64,000 bases of DNA, from positions 248,001-312,000 of the forward strand of contig MU839118.1 in NCBI GenBank assembly GCA_030685235.1. Reading direction: 5' to 3'. Both the position numbers and the translations under genes were made by a program. This DNA comes from Copromyces sp. CBS 386.78. Its lineage: Eukaryota; Ascomycota; Sordariomycetes; Sordariales; Sordariaceae. The notes below the pieces were generated by a model that had not been told where the DNA came from, searched no databases, and saw nothing but the letters and a program-made list of their open reading frames with translations. This document shows positions 44,867 through 57,002 of this stretch, piece by piece. The stretch's first letter is position 1; each line of letters opens with the position of its first letter.

Positions 44867-44901
44867 TTAGAGGTTTGCCAGTTGCCCGAGTTTCTTCGGT
44901 A
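44867..44901 (-). repeat. Right arm of a perfect 35-bp inverted repeat
   Basis: This is the exact reverse complement of 41835-41869. The sequence just inside the arm (44765-44866) is AT-rich and looks RIP-affected, whereas the arm itself and the DNA beyond it are of normal composition. Confidence 0.97.
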
Positions 44902-45908
44902 CCTAGCTTTAATGCGACAATTAAACGATATAACCCTTATCCTGGAGGAGTATCAGAAGTATAGAGCATAATGCAAGTCATTGCTCGGCCACCAACAGCG
45001 CCAGCAGTGTAGTGTAAGCGTACCTCATACGGTCATGACACTGCACGCATTCACTCCGGCTCCGTAGAGGCATGCTGTTCTACCTCCGCCCTGGTTCCAT
45101 TTTCATCGCGATTCAATCACTTGCTCCCAACTGTTGCGTCTTCCGTCTCCCTTTCCAGAACCGCCCTTTGTCATGCTCTGGTCGGGTCTGGAAGTTGCCA
45201 ACCGACCGGCTACGGTTGGCTAGCTTTGCCAAGGGGACCGGAGGAGGGCGTGTGGGCGGCGTGGATGGACCGACACATGAAAAGGGCCAGGCAGGAGCAA
45301 AAAGGCTTGGATATGGCTTACTATCGATCTGCAATGCCAACAGATTGCTTTATTCGCATTGTGACGGGGCGCCCATTACGAAGTCACTCCAAAAAAGTTG
45401 GATCCCGTCTTGTGTTTCGCACATATCTAACATCCCGTGCGAACGGAATGTGAAAGTTGTGGTGTAATGACCACATACGCACTGGATCCATCAGCATCGT
45501 CGAGGTCATCTAATCGCCCGCGCCATCGCCCCCCCTCCCGACTTGTTGCTCCCTGTGGCTTACATAGACAAATGCACCCCTATGGACAAACCTGAAGGGC
45601 GGTGCGGCATGATCAAGAAATGAAACAGCGGAATCCTGCGCCTTTGGCCAGGTAACCAAGGTAACCAATTTGCTGCGGGCTTATAGCCATGTACTTTGTC
45701 GGTGCATGGATGTTCAACACCTTTCGAAAACTCATGTGTATCCATCCGCAATGTTTGATGGGGTCTCGGTCTGCCTACCGACATGGTCCGAATGGGGACA
45801 GAAGAGAGTGGTTGGGATTGGGGACACAGCTCAAGGATCAAGGCCGTCGGAATCAACAACTCCACCACCGGCTTCTGTTGGTGTTAACTCGATACTGTAC
45901 GCGCATAG

Positions 45909-45936
45909 CATACATACATACATGCATACATACATA
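45909..45936 (+). repeat. CATA tetranucleotide microsatellite
   Basis: Six tandem CATA-type units with one CATG interruption. Intergenic. Confidence 0.85.
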
Positions 45937-48538
45937 GTGCACACATTTGCACGATAAGGATTTCGCCGAATCGAACAACAAAGCCAATAGAACCTCCCTC
46001 CATCACCAAAACGCGGAGTTACGAATCCGAAGGACGGATGAGCAACAAGGTTTTTATATTGCGGAGCCTTGCTTCGTAATGTCCTGTCGGCGCCTTGGAA
46101 TTCGAATGCTTAACTTGGCTCAACCGTCTCGGACTTTCTGGGTACGAGTAGGCGCAGTTCCAAAAGCCTCGAGTTACCATGCGATGCGTGCAAACCATGT
46201 CTTTTTGGTATGATAGGAGCTTCTTTTACTTCTCGGGGTTTTCGTCAATATCACTGGAGAATCATTTGCCTTCTAAGTCCAGGTAGTGTAGGTGCCGCGG
46301 CCGGGGCAAAGTGCCTGCTTATCTGTACCCCCCGACCGAGTTTGGTCTTTGAAATGTTGCTGTTAATCAGCACTCTCTGGTTGATGATGAGGGGTATACA
46401 CCCACTTTGTCGCATCGCTTGCGCTTGGGTGTGGGTAGGAGTCGAAACGGATGAAATGTCGGTCGGCGACTGCCTGGCACAGTTGGTGCTTCATATCGGG
46501 ATCATGGTTTTGTCGTCGTCAGCCCGAGAGTTGAATGAAAGGAAGAAGCGCCGCCTTCATTCTCGGTGTCATGCAGATCCTACGATGTTGAGCGACGCCG
46601 TACAATAAAATCTGCGTATGTGCGGAATTGCTACCTCCAGCCTTCTTTTCCAGCTCTGCCAGCTTGGCCAGCCTCTCCACCCTTTCCAGGATCCTGCGTT
46701 AGTGTCTGGTTTGTATGGGACCATTGATGGATCAGAACTTGGAGAAGCGAAGTCGTCCATTGGACTGGACCCCCCAGTACATGGAGGTTCCGGGACACTG
46801 TAGTGCACAGCCAGGGACCCCTTGGCCTGGGTTTTGTGAGGAGTTCGTTTTGTTCTGGTTGCAAGCAGTCAGTCAGTCGGCCATCATCGGTCTTTGATTG
46901 CTTTGTGTTAGTCCAGATGAGGTAGGGTTTCCAATCTACAATCCCATTTCACACATACCAAACAAGAGGATAAAGAGCAGGAAGCGGCAAAGACCGCTTT
47001 GCTTACTTTTATGTGAGCTGGTATACAGTTTATCAGGGCTGGGATCCCGTCAGGTTACGTTAATATTATCAATTCCGTAGTTCGAAACGAGGCGACATTG
47101 TAACCGGCATGGGGGAACGGTCAAAAAAATTTGCAACGGCAATGACAAGAACGTCAGGGACGATTGACCAGAGATGGAACGGTTTGGGCAATACATTTGC
47201 CCAGATATCAAATGTCAACGAGACAATGACCGAGGCGGTTCGTGGGCCTCCTCCTCCTCCTTCTCAGCCTGGTTGGCGTTTATTGGTGTTAGAGCACGAT
47301 ATGATGAGTAGCCAACCGGTAGGATATCACATCCGTATCCGTTTGTGTCATGGAATTTTCCTTGTGCTCTCCTTCTCTGCTGACACGACTGACGGATGGG
47401 ATATGCTGCATATGATGCCCGTCCTCATCTTGGCTGCGACACCTCAGCTATTGATTCATCTAATTAATGGTCACAACTTCCCAAACTGCTTGCCTTGCCG
47501 TGCTTGCCTGGTTTGCAGATACCCAGGCGCCTGCTGGATAAACCAAGCTAGAGGCAGAAAAAGACAATGAAAAAGGCAAGCGCACAGCACCACCGACACT
47601 GACTGCACTTTCCATTTGTGTTCGACTTCGACTATCAATGTCTCGGCGGGTCTCATTGGTTCCATCGAGACATGGCACTCACTCACACAGAGAAATGGTT
47701 CGAGAATCACTTTCGCGAACCGTTACGGCGGTCACCATATTGATTACATGCCTCACTGCTAGCACTCGGCAGCATGAGGGTGTGCGGTGGTGAACGTCAA
47801 ACTGAACTGTGACTGACCCTTCCATCCCTTCCAGTCCTTCCCTTGTACCCACCCGTACAGTGTGACAAGGATTGTGAATTTCTCGCTGTCTTGTCTCTTC
47901 GCTCGCTTTCATTATCACTTACACTCGGCAAAGTTGACTTGGTCACGGTGGTCAGCCGCTTTTCTCCCAGGCGAACTGCCAGGAGACACGCCAGATAAGA
48001 AAGCCGCCGTTTGATTGGACTGACATGTATCATCTCATGTAGCACTGTGGCAACTCGAAGCCCGTTTTCTCGCAACACAACTTCTTTTTTCGTCCTTGTG
48101 GTGGTCGGTCGGTTCAATTGTTGCTAGGGATCATCACCTCAGTTGCAGTGGGCGTGATGGGATCCCCAACTCCATCAAAAAAGCAGCCGAGCGAGTTGCA
48201 AAGGGCCGGCCGGTGCCTCCAACTGCAAGCTGCGTGGGCTCCATGGGGTGGGGTGGATGGCCTCTCACGAAAATTCAAATGGAGCGTCCGCCCGCCCGCG
48301 AGCGCGTGCCCCATCGTCAAGTGACGCGGACGGGCACGGCAGGGTGAACCCGGTGGAGGTACGGAGGATACTTCTGGGATGGTGGACAGCCGCCGAGCGG
48401 CCGAGTGGTGTCTGTACCGCCCGCCGGGCCCAGTTGGACATTGGCGATTGATTCGCTCGCGGGCCGGACTTCTCTTTTTCTCACTCATTCCCACTTTGAC
48501 GGCGCATTCCATCTAGAGGTCCATCCTTATTACCTGAC

Positions 48539-48890
48539 TAGCGGTAATTACCATAATTACCCATAATTATGTGAAATTTATTTTCATTTTTTCCAGTCAT
48601 GTGACTGGACCCCATAAATTTCGATTTTTTAGCTGTCAGACTGGCCACACACAATCGTGATTTTCGTGCAAATCGGGTAAACTCCCTGAGGGTAGCCTCG
48701 GTTCGTCCCGTACGTATAGCAGGCATCGCGATAGTGTTGAAACTTGAAGCTGGTTGGTGATGAGGGGATTCCAGATCTCTCGTCGGTATACCAAAAGGTG
48801 TAAAGATGGCCCAATTGTGTGCCCAGTATGGGGGTGAGAGAGGGGGCGCACGGACGGTGGCACGGACCATTGAATTAGCGGTAATTATGG
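48539..48890. repeat. Short AT-edged segment with terminal direct and inverted repeats
   Basis: TAGCGGTAATTA occurs at 48539-48550 and again at 48876-48887. CCATAATTA at 48551-48559 is mirrored as TAATTATGG at 48882-48890. A 16-bp dyad, CCAGTCA-TG-TGACTGG, lies at 48593-48608. The AT-rich edges with a more GC-rich middle suggest a small nonautonomous element, but no target-site duplication was confirmed. Confidence 0.4.
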
Positions 48891-51800
48891 AAATTTATAA
48901 TTATACGAAATAATGGATAAATTTCAGTATGGATCGATCCCTAATTCCATCCCCTTGTTCCCCAGCAACGTGATCCAGCACTACAACAATGCCTAGCAAT
49001 GCTGGCAAATGCGTCGCCGTGGATTGTTATGTGCCGCAGTCCGCACTGCGTAACATCAACATCCTATCCTCATCAATACGCCAATATTCTCCCCCCTTTT
49101 TCGTACATTGAAACTTCATTCGGCAACGGACGGCAACTTCATTCTCGACTGGACCTGCTAAAGTCACGTCAGTCATGTGGCTTGTATAACCTTCCCGGCG
49201 GAGCCTTGTTATCATCTTAGTCGGTTCGCCTCCCATGCCTACTCGGGTTTCTCTTTTGGTCTCTTGGTGGTCTCGAACATGAAGAACATGGATGCTTGGT
49301 CATCCATCGTGCCCGTGATGAGCATAAAACCTTTCACTTTGTGCAATGGATGCCGCGTCCTGCCGGCTGGTCTCGATATGATCTAGCAGGGCTAGCAAGG
49401 TAATAATCTGTTTGCAACTCTTTCGGCGGGCCACTGCTTTGAGGGATAATGTCTTGAAAGTGGCGGGCTTGGGAGCATGGATTTGATGGACACCACTTTC
49501 CCGTACTGCACTGTTTGTCTGTGGAAGGGGACAGGCAAGTCACACCCGAAAGCCGCAAATACCATCCTTCACATATCGCATTTACTGGACGGGAGGTTGT
49601 AAAAGAATTGTTGGCGTGGGCTTACCGCCGGGCCTCTATTGAACTGGTTGATATCTTTGATTGAGGACTTTCTGGGGGCCCTTGCTAACATCACTTCTAA
49701 GCCATCACCATTTCGCTTGATTGCAAAATTTCACCCCCAATACATCACATGTAAACAGAACCAGCGGGCTAGTGCCGTTTCGAGAGGGTATTTCCGAGTA
49801 AAAAGTTTCAGCACGACAACATCAAGAATAAGGACTACATTCGTTACAACAGTCTTCACTGACGAGGGCCTTCGAATCCGAGCATATGCTCTGCATCTTT
49901 AATATCATCTGAGGAAGCCATGAAGTCACAGTTCACTCCTAAGGATATCGCTCTCAAAGCCTTACTCACTCCTTTGGATCCTGCTTGACCAACATCACGA
50001 CCGGCTCGACAATGTGGAACAGCAGGGCGTATGTATAGGTACAGACTCCCATGATACCACAGATAGGATTTCTCCTTGGACATGTTGACTCTGGCTTGGA
50101 AGGCAGGGTAGGTAATATGCCAGGTGTCAGTGCAAGTTGCGTGAAGCATGCGTAGCCTGCCAACTGCCAGATGTGCCAGATGTGGAGCGCCTAAGACCAC
50201 CCACGCATCAATACCCTGATGCGGTCCCCCAATCTGAAGAGGAGTCTGGTAAAGAAACCAAGTTTGGCCGTGAATGCTCAGCCAGAACATGAGGAGAGGG
50301 GTAGTCACCCGTCAAGCGATGTGTAAGAGCCTCGGTCATGCCTCCAAACCTGATAGAGGGCATAACGAGGTGCACGGGCCGTACAGCGACTGAGGCAGTT
50401 CGCGCACGGCGTCGGTGTCGGCGTTGGTGTCCCCCGTCTCCCCACACTCAGAGAAACCGTCGTGTGCAGGAGAATGATCTTTGAGCTGCGCAGCAGGCCC
50501 AACGGCAACGATCCATGGCCATTCATTTCCGACTGAATCACATAGCGGTTGCAACGAGCCTCGCTGAGCACATTCGTGGCCTAAAGTCCCAGTCAGCATT
50601 GCGTATCGGTGACTGGATGGGGCAAACCTCTCTGAGATAGAGAAAGGTCGGACGGAGGTCGGCCTGGATGAAAATCCATCGATGGATCATAGACCCGGGA
50701 TATCGGCTTTGTCGATGGACAATGCGCGCACCACAAAGGTCCCTTGTGGGTTGCCTACAAGGGCAGGATTTCCCATGTCTGTCAATGCGCCGCTGGGTGC
50801 GCCGAGTGCGCCGAGTGATGGATTGGTTCGGGTTCGGGTCAGTCGGGACGTGGGATGGTCGAAACATGTGCCTAGGTATTTGGACTGACAACAACACCAT
50901 GAATTTAGCGTTTGGAAAGTGTCGTGTCTTTGTGATACGAACCTGACATGACTCGTTGGCCTGCCTGTCTGGAGCAAGGCAACAACCGGAGTTGGAAACC
51001 GCGCTATGTAAAACAACAGCTTTCACCAACCGAAACAAGGTGCAATTCAGGCAAAAGAAAACGGGCATGCGAGCTCAGCTGTTTGACGTGATAGCCAATA
51101 AGACAGGACGATACCATAGACGGCGCTTTGCGGGCGAGCTGATGGGCTGGCTGAAAGCGACCAGCCAACGACCAACAGACAAACATGTACGTGCCTCTCT
51201 ATACGCGCGCGTCCCGGTTCATATGAGTTGAGCGTTGCGGACTACATACATTCGCCTATGTTTACCTAGCAATATCAGTTACTTGTCCTCGGTTGTGTCC
51301 CTTCGTCTTCCAACTTGAATAAGACGAAGTTGGGGGACTTTAGCATTAGGTACGGCACTTCGCACCAACGTTACTCCACTCTCTTTGCCAGCCACGCCAC
51401 AATGTCCGCCCGCACTCTGCCACACACCTGGACGTAACGGAACGGTGGGTGACTTCTTGGACATGGAAGCATCAAAGGAGAGGCCATTCTCGGTGGCTTT
51501 GGTGGTCGGGACCAAAAACAAGGCCGTACTACCGATTGTGCTTGGCCAAGTCGCATCGGAAAGCAATTGTTGGATCATAAGCCTTGTGACGGTGAAGTGG
51601 AGTGATGGTGTCGGAGTTGGTGACGATGCAGTCCTTCAGGTCAGTCAGTGTAAGTGCGCTGACGAGAAGAGGTTGCCGTGCATATCACTCAGCAATCGTT
51701 ACTGCCTCCGTATAAGCCTTCAAGTGAACAGTGAGCCAATGCACAAGTCAGTTCCGATTCCAGTTTGTGAATCAATTTTCGTACATATGGAGAACAGCCG

Positions 51801-53446
51801 TGGAAATACCTACCTACTCATCTGTGCACGTCTGTCTCATATTGTATCATGGAACAGCATCGTGACGGGCAGACATGGAAAGACACTTGGGTGTTGATTC
51901 AAAGCGGACGTCACGGGTGAGCGCATGCAAGTACAATCGTATGCGCAACACAGCAAGTTTTGCAAGGTTTGATTGTCAAGTCTGCCGATTCTCGTACGGA
52001 AGCAACAATTTGTGGCCTCGAACAAAAGGAGGCTGCTGTGCACTTTTGTGCGATGCCCGCTCCATAGTACCTATACGCCGCATAGATATCCAAGGTTTCC
52101 GGGTAAGTTGTTGGTGATCCCTTGTGTCCGGTGCCGGATTGGAAGCGGACTTCGTTAAGGCTGCCAACAGCCTGATTGATTGATGAGCCAAGTGATTGAT
52201 CAGGGAGAAAGAAGAGCGAATCTGGAACTCAGATGTCGTAAAATGAAGTGGCACGAGTGGTTGCATCAATGGGGACTGGCAGGCTGGATCTTTCGTATGG
52301 AGACGTGCTTGATTTCTCATCGGGTTCCCGATATCGCCAGCCTCCTGCAACGACTGAATTGAGATCTGGAACCGACTCGGCTCAAAGGCGAGAAGGGGTC
52401 GACGCACTGACATACCGCTTCGATTTGGTTTTACTCAAACCAATCCTATCACTGGATTGTTCCTGAGAAACTTTGCGACCCTCATCAGCCCACCAGCACA
52501 TTGGTCGAAAACCAGTTATACCCGGCGCTATACTTGTTGAGCAAAACTAAATCGAGTGAGTCGAAGCGAAATATGAAGATTATGTTCAATGGCTGGCTGT
52601 CATTGTCTTCAGCTTTGTATATACACTGTATTATCTGCTCTCCTCGCAGTTGGAACTTACGACGTTTAACCGTTAGTCCACTCTCCTAACCTCCAGAAAT
52701 CCTTTTAGGGGCGTTCTAGACCAGCATCAGTTGCTGGTAATGCACTCAGAAGGAGCATTTCGTATTCATGAGGACGGGAAGGCATTGTGATAGGCTTGGA
52801 CGTAGTTGGTGCAGCCGCCGTAAGTATGTAATTCCGTCAATTTCTCTCTCAGAAGTGTAATCACATTATTATAGCCCTAAATCAGGGTGTCCAGAGCCTT
52901 TTTTATAGAGATGCAGAGTAGCCCGCCTTTCCTGCCAATGACATGGTCGAATATCACCTTATAAGCGGAAGAAATCATCAGAGAACGCAACTGAGAGGGT
53001 TGGCGATATTCTGATAACGGCCATTTGGTCACTCGTCGATTATGAACTGATATGATTGACCGGAAACGCAGCCGGAAAAATATTTTATGTTGTGTTATTT
53101 TCCTGGCGATGATGTTACATTCAGCGTTGTCCAGAAAATGCATCTGTTCTGGACGGGCTTCGCACTCAAGCTCAAGTGCTTTGGCAGCTCAAAAACTTCC
53201 ACTTCATGAGGGCCTCACAGCCTACCTAACCAAACACGCCCTGGACGCCATGCATAAGCTTCCTACCTTGAATTAGGGCCTCGGTACCCCTGTAATCGAG
53301 GTTGCTCTGGGCGGTTGGAGATGTTGAGTGCAAAAGGACTGAAGATGCCACGCATTCCGTTGCTACCAACTTTCCTCTGGCAGTTCAACCTCTCCTTTTA
53401 TACCACTTAAAACGAAATTTCCTGGGCCTGAGAGACGATTCCAGCT

Positions 53447-54660
53447 ATGAGCACTCCCGCGAAAAGGAAGGCCGAGTCGCCGGAAGTTGAATCCCCGGCC
53501 TCGACTATGGCCAAAACCAAGACGCCGACGCCTAATCCCGCGTCTCCCGCTCACAAGTCTCCTACTCCTGCGTCTCCTGCTTATAAGTTTCCCACTCCTG
53601 GATCGCCTCCAGCCGCTGGTGAACCATCCGAGCCGAATGGTGTCCTCGGTGGCGAATACTGTGGCTTCAGCTGGGAATGCCGGAGAGCGACTTGGATTCA
53701 ACCCTGGGCAGTGATGATGAGAGTTCGACTGCCTCGATTGCATCGAGTATTCTCCGTTATCGTACTATCAACGGCCGTACCTATCATAGCGATTCGGTAA
53801 CGGATGGAGAGTACTGTCTCCCCAATGACACCAAGCATCTCGAGGCTTTGGCAATCTTTACCCATGCCATGGACCTTATGCTGGGCGGAAAACTGGTTCT
53901 GCTCCCATTGGAGAAGATGTCAAGCATGCGGTCAATATTGGTACCGCTTCGGGGTTGTGGGCTATTGATTTCGCCGACGATCTCGCCTTGTCCAACCTAC
54001 TTGGTGCCCGCCTAATCTGCGCTTCGAAATCGACGATGCAAATAAAGAGTGGACATTCAAATCCGATTTTTCGACTATATTCACGTCCGATTTATGACCG
54101 GCGCCATCAATGATTGGGATCACCTGTATGAGCAAGCCTATAAGGTTTGTAAGCCCGGTGTCTGGTTCGAACACGTCGACTTGCACATGTTACCCGGACT
54201 CAGATGACGGGACTATTCCCAAGGGGTCCGCCTTGGACCAATACGGCAAGATGTTTGAGGAGGCTGGGAGGCGTCTTGTTATGTCCCAAACAGTTGCAGA
54301 TAATAATCTGCAAGAGACCGGGTTGAAGAAGGCTGGGTTTGTGAATCTGACGGTAAAGGATTCAAGGTGAGTTGCTTTACAGTGGCTGCCCTATAGGAAA
54401 GCATGAACTGACTTGTATTCCAAATGCCAGTTTCATCTTGGCCACAGGATCCAAAGATGGAGGAAATAGGATTGTACACTTATGCTAGAATAAAAGGAGA
54501 CCTGGAGGGCATCATCCAGGTCGTAGCCCGTAATGTTATGGGGTGGTCCCAAGAAGAGATGGCTGCCTATTTAGCTCATCTTCGCCAGGGGCTTAGGGAC
54601 AAGAACATCCATGCCTACTGGAGGTGGAAGATTGTGTATGCCCAGAAGCCATTGGAGTGA
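53447..54660 (+). pseudogene. LaeA-like SAM-dependent methyltransferase pseudogene
   Basis: Translating the three + frames in turn recovers a full methyltransferase in pieces. They are: a Ser/Pro-rich start (MSTPAKRKAESPEV, from 53447); SSILRYRTINGRTYH and a following helix (from 53677); the SAM-binding motif [16 protein letters not shown] (53907 on); [17 protein letters not shown] (53990 on); [16 protein letters not shown] (54070 on); YPDSDDGTIPKGSALDQYG (54191 on); and, after a likely intron at 54367-54430, SSWPQDPKMEEIGLYT to a TGA at 54658-54660. These match the order of motifs in LaeA/LAE1-like methyltransferases. Each junction changes frame, and about ten residues after IDFADD are missing. 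Damage is by small indels; GC content and CpA are normal, so RIP is not the cause. Relatives include secondary-metabolism regulators and other enzymes; which this was cannot be told. A heavily misread assembly is the only alternative. Confidence 0.82.
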
Positions 54661-56242
54661 ACTGCGCGCAGGGCGAACACAACAGGAGATATGGAAGTGG
54701 TTTAACGACTGTGGGCAGCGGAGTAGGCTGAATCTGGATGGTGAAGAAGATGCGTGGGTTCCAGTCTTTGAGAAAGAACGTCTATCAACCAGGGTCCAGT
54801 TGAATGAATTTCGTTTGTTGATACTTACTCCACGCCGGAACATCGTCGACAAGAGGCGGTTTTTATCGCATCCATCAAACTGTGCCAAGGTCTCTGAGTT
54901 TTGTTCTTGGATATCTTCGTCTGTCTCCGAGTATGTCACTGTCGTGGGCAACACGGGCGCGTACGCAGCAGACCTGAACTTGACGAAGCGGCGGTGGAAT
55001 GATAAGCCGCTGTCATAAGACCAGATAGTAGGTACGCTCCCCTTCATCTCATATTCGTTATCAATAATATTCCAACCGCATGAGTGAAAAATGAGGTGGT
55101 TGGCTCCGGATATCGGAGTGAAGCTCGGTCGCTTGCAGTGAGGTAGTCTGAACTTTCATCTCGAGGCTGGAAACGACGTGAGGTTTTCGGACAACCTCAA
55201 CCAACACGTACTCAAGGCCGGGAGTGTTGTCCTACAAAGAAACCAGGGCAGTTCATGGGTAGCCTTCCCGTCGAGTTCATGGTATCAGTGTGCCCTCGCG
55301 GCATTGGCAGGCCGGGAACGACCATGTCGGCAGCCGGTAGTACCTCTAGTTGCGCAGCGGCTTGTCGAGTCCCGAACAAGCAAACTTGTGAATGGACCAA
55401 ATCGGTCTGTCATGTCCGCATTATTCCCAAGACTCGACATGCCAACGGGTTTTGTGCTTGTCCGGGTTTCGGACCCGGACCTCGAAGCGGAGGACTCAGG
55501 ATGGCAAGCTGAGCTGGCTACAAGGGCTTCGGCGGGTTCAAGCGGATGGCTTTGGTGCAGCGCACCGTGTTTGCTTGGAGCTGTCGAACCACAGAACACG
55601 TGGATGCACCTCGCCTAGGTTTTTCCATGGCTTCCGCTTTGTGCGAATACCACGATCCCGTCTACAGGGAGTCCTCATCACCACTGCAGTAACGTGACTG
55701 GGCCGTTCGCGGTTGCCAACTTCAGTTCCTAGCTGATGGGAAGGTAGCTAAGCGGTTGAGGCTTCACCTGTCCGCCATTTCATCCAATGTCTTGCCTCGA
55801 TAGTCAACGGGCTCCGTCAACAGAGCTAGGAAGCTTACAGATCAAGGCAGGAACCCATTGCGAGATGAATGAGAACGGGATAGCCTCCATCGCTCCCTCC
55901 GTCCCATCAGCTTACCGCTCGATAACCGTCGCAGGGTAGTGCCCTTGCACTCCTGATGTTGGAGTCCAAGGAAATGGAAAGGGCGGAGATTGCCTTTCCT
56001 AATCCATCCGATAGAATATATGCGGCATGGTAGAGATAGATGCTCGAGTGCCATGAGTATCTGGGACATCTTCTCCAGCTATAAGAAGGAGCCATCTTCT
56101 CGCATCAGCCTTCATTTCTTCAAGTGCTCTCCATAACAACCTGGAACAAGAGATCTCCAGTAGCATCTGCCAAACTTGCAGCTCCCAAGTTCAACACAGC
56201 AATCCTTCTACTCTTCCTTCCTCAACAGCTTTTCCAACAATC
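54661..56242. other. Spacer between pseudogene and SnoaL-like gene
   Basis: Contains the pseudogene's 3' flank. Several 100-150-codon frames overlap at 54.6-55.6 kb on both strands. One + frame (55255-55512) is Cys-rich with seven cysteines, but it lacks a signal peptide and other support. The last 150 bp before the next gene are C/T- and A-rich, as in fungal leaders. Confidence 0.45.
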
Positions 56243-57002
56243 ATGACCTCACCGGCGGATCCTCATACCAGAACCTGGTCCCACATCAACGGACCATCTC
56301 AAGACGTGCTTGACCGCTATGCCATCACGGAGCTCTGCAAGGGCTGGCCTGTGTACCGCGACGCGTCCGAGTGGAAGAACTACCGCTCTCTCTTCACTGA
56401 TGATGCCTGCGTGTGGACGAGTACGCACCTTCCCCCGCTCACAAAATCAGCTGGCAGGTCCATTGCTGACATAGCTATCAAACTCTTTAGCCTGGAGCAG
56501 CGCCTTGCCCGTTGACAAGTTCATCGAAGTGTCCAAGGAGGGCAAGAAGAACGGCGTCTTCATCATGCATCGCGAATGCGGCACTCTGGCCGAACTTGGC
56601 GATAGCCGTACCCGAGCCATCGGAAAGATGAAGGCAACCATCACCCATCGCTTCACCGAGGGCGGCGTGGCGTACGATGTCGACTGCGACTGCCGCTTTA
56701 TCTTCTTTTGCGAAAAGCAGGCGGCTACCCAGGAGTGGAAGGCCAAGTACGTCAAGCTCTTCTACGAGAAGGACAAGGTAGTGCCAGTCGATGGCCAGAC
56801 TGTACCGAAGTGGGACAAGTCCGAGCTGAGCACGTATCCGGAGGGGTATCGGCACCTTGCGATGGCGCAGGCCAAGCTGGGATACAAAATCGACATGAAC
56901 CTTCCCACGCCGCACGACGATGGATTGTGGAAGCGCATGTATGGTGAGATCGAGAACTGGTTGGAAGACAGAGAGGTTGATCTCCACTGGGCCTTGAACT
57001 GA
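56243..57002 (+). CDS. SnoaL-like domain protein (NTF2-like fold)
   Basis: Exon 1 is 56243-56420 and exon 2 is 56491-57002, with a 70-bp intron (donor GTACGC, branch GCTGAC, acceptor TTTAG); the product has 229 residues. Splicing restores ACVWTTWSSALPVDKFIEV, as expected for the first strand and following loop of the SnoaL-like fold. Other landmarks are DRYAITELCKGWPVYRDASEW with the helix-loop before LFTDDA, the central histidine in MHRECG, and the strands MKATITHRF and DCDCRFIFFCEK. Cone-fold relatives act as small-molecule hydratases, cyclases or isomerases, but many fungal members have no known substrate. There is no signal peptide, so it is probably cytosolic. ATG 56243 follows CAATC and is the first in frame. 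Confidence 0.85.

Larger units (their letters stand above)
44902..53446. other. 8.5-kb gene-poor spacer
   Basis: Normal-composition DNA without a convincing gene. Frames up to 170 codons (for example + 51385-51897, + 47109-47570, - 49856-50308) have no motifs and several begin at non-ATG codons. A CATA microsatellite lies at 45909-45936. A short AT-rich segment bounded by repeated TAGCGGTAATTA lies at 48539-48890. A TATA-like TTTATACC near 53397 sits about 50 bp before the methyltransferase pseudogene. No tRNA or 5S rRNA was recognised. Confidence 0.45.

Noticed and set aside
47038..47060. GGGATCCCGTC as in fungal 5S rRNA
   Set aside because: The rest of the 120-base 5S sequence and its stems are absent on either side.
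47109..47570. 153-codon frame from an ATG on +
   Set aside because: No domain, no signal peptide, and antisense frames of similar size overlap; not distinguishable from chance.
48395..48430. GGCCGAGTGGT, reminiscent of a tRNA-Leu/Ser D-arm
   Set aside because: No T-loop consensus GGTTCGAAT or acceptor stem could be paired with it.
51385..51897. 170-codon frame on +
   Set aside because: Mixed composition without motif or splice context; no neighbouring regulatory evidence.
55255..55512. Cys-rich 85-codon frame as a small secreted protein
   Set aside because: No signal peptide; the same DNA is open in two other frames, which suggests stop-poor GC-rich DNA rather than a gene.
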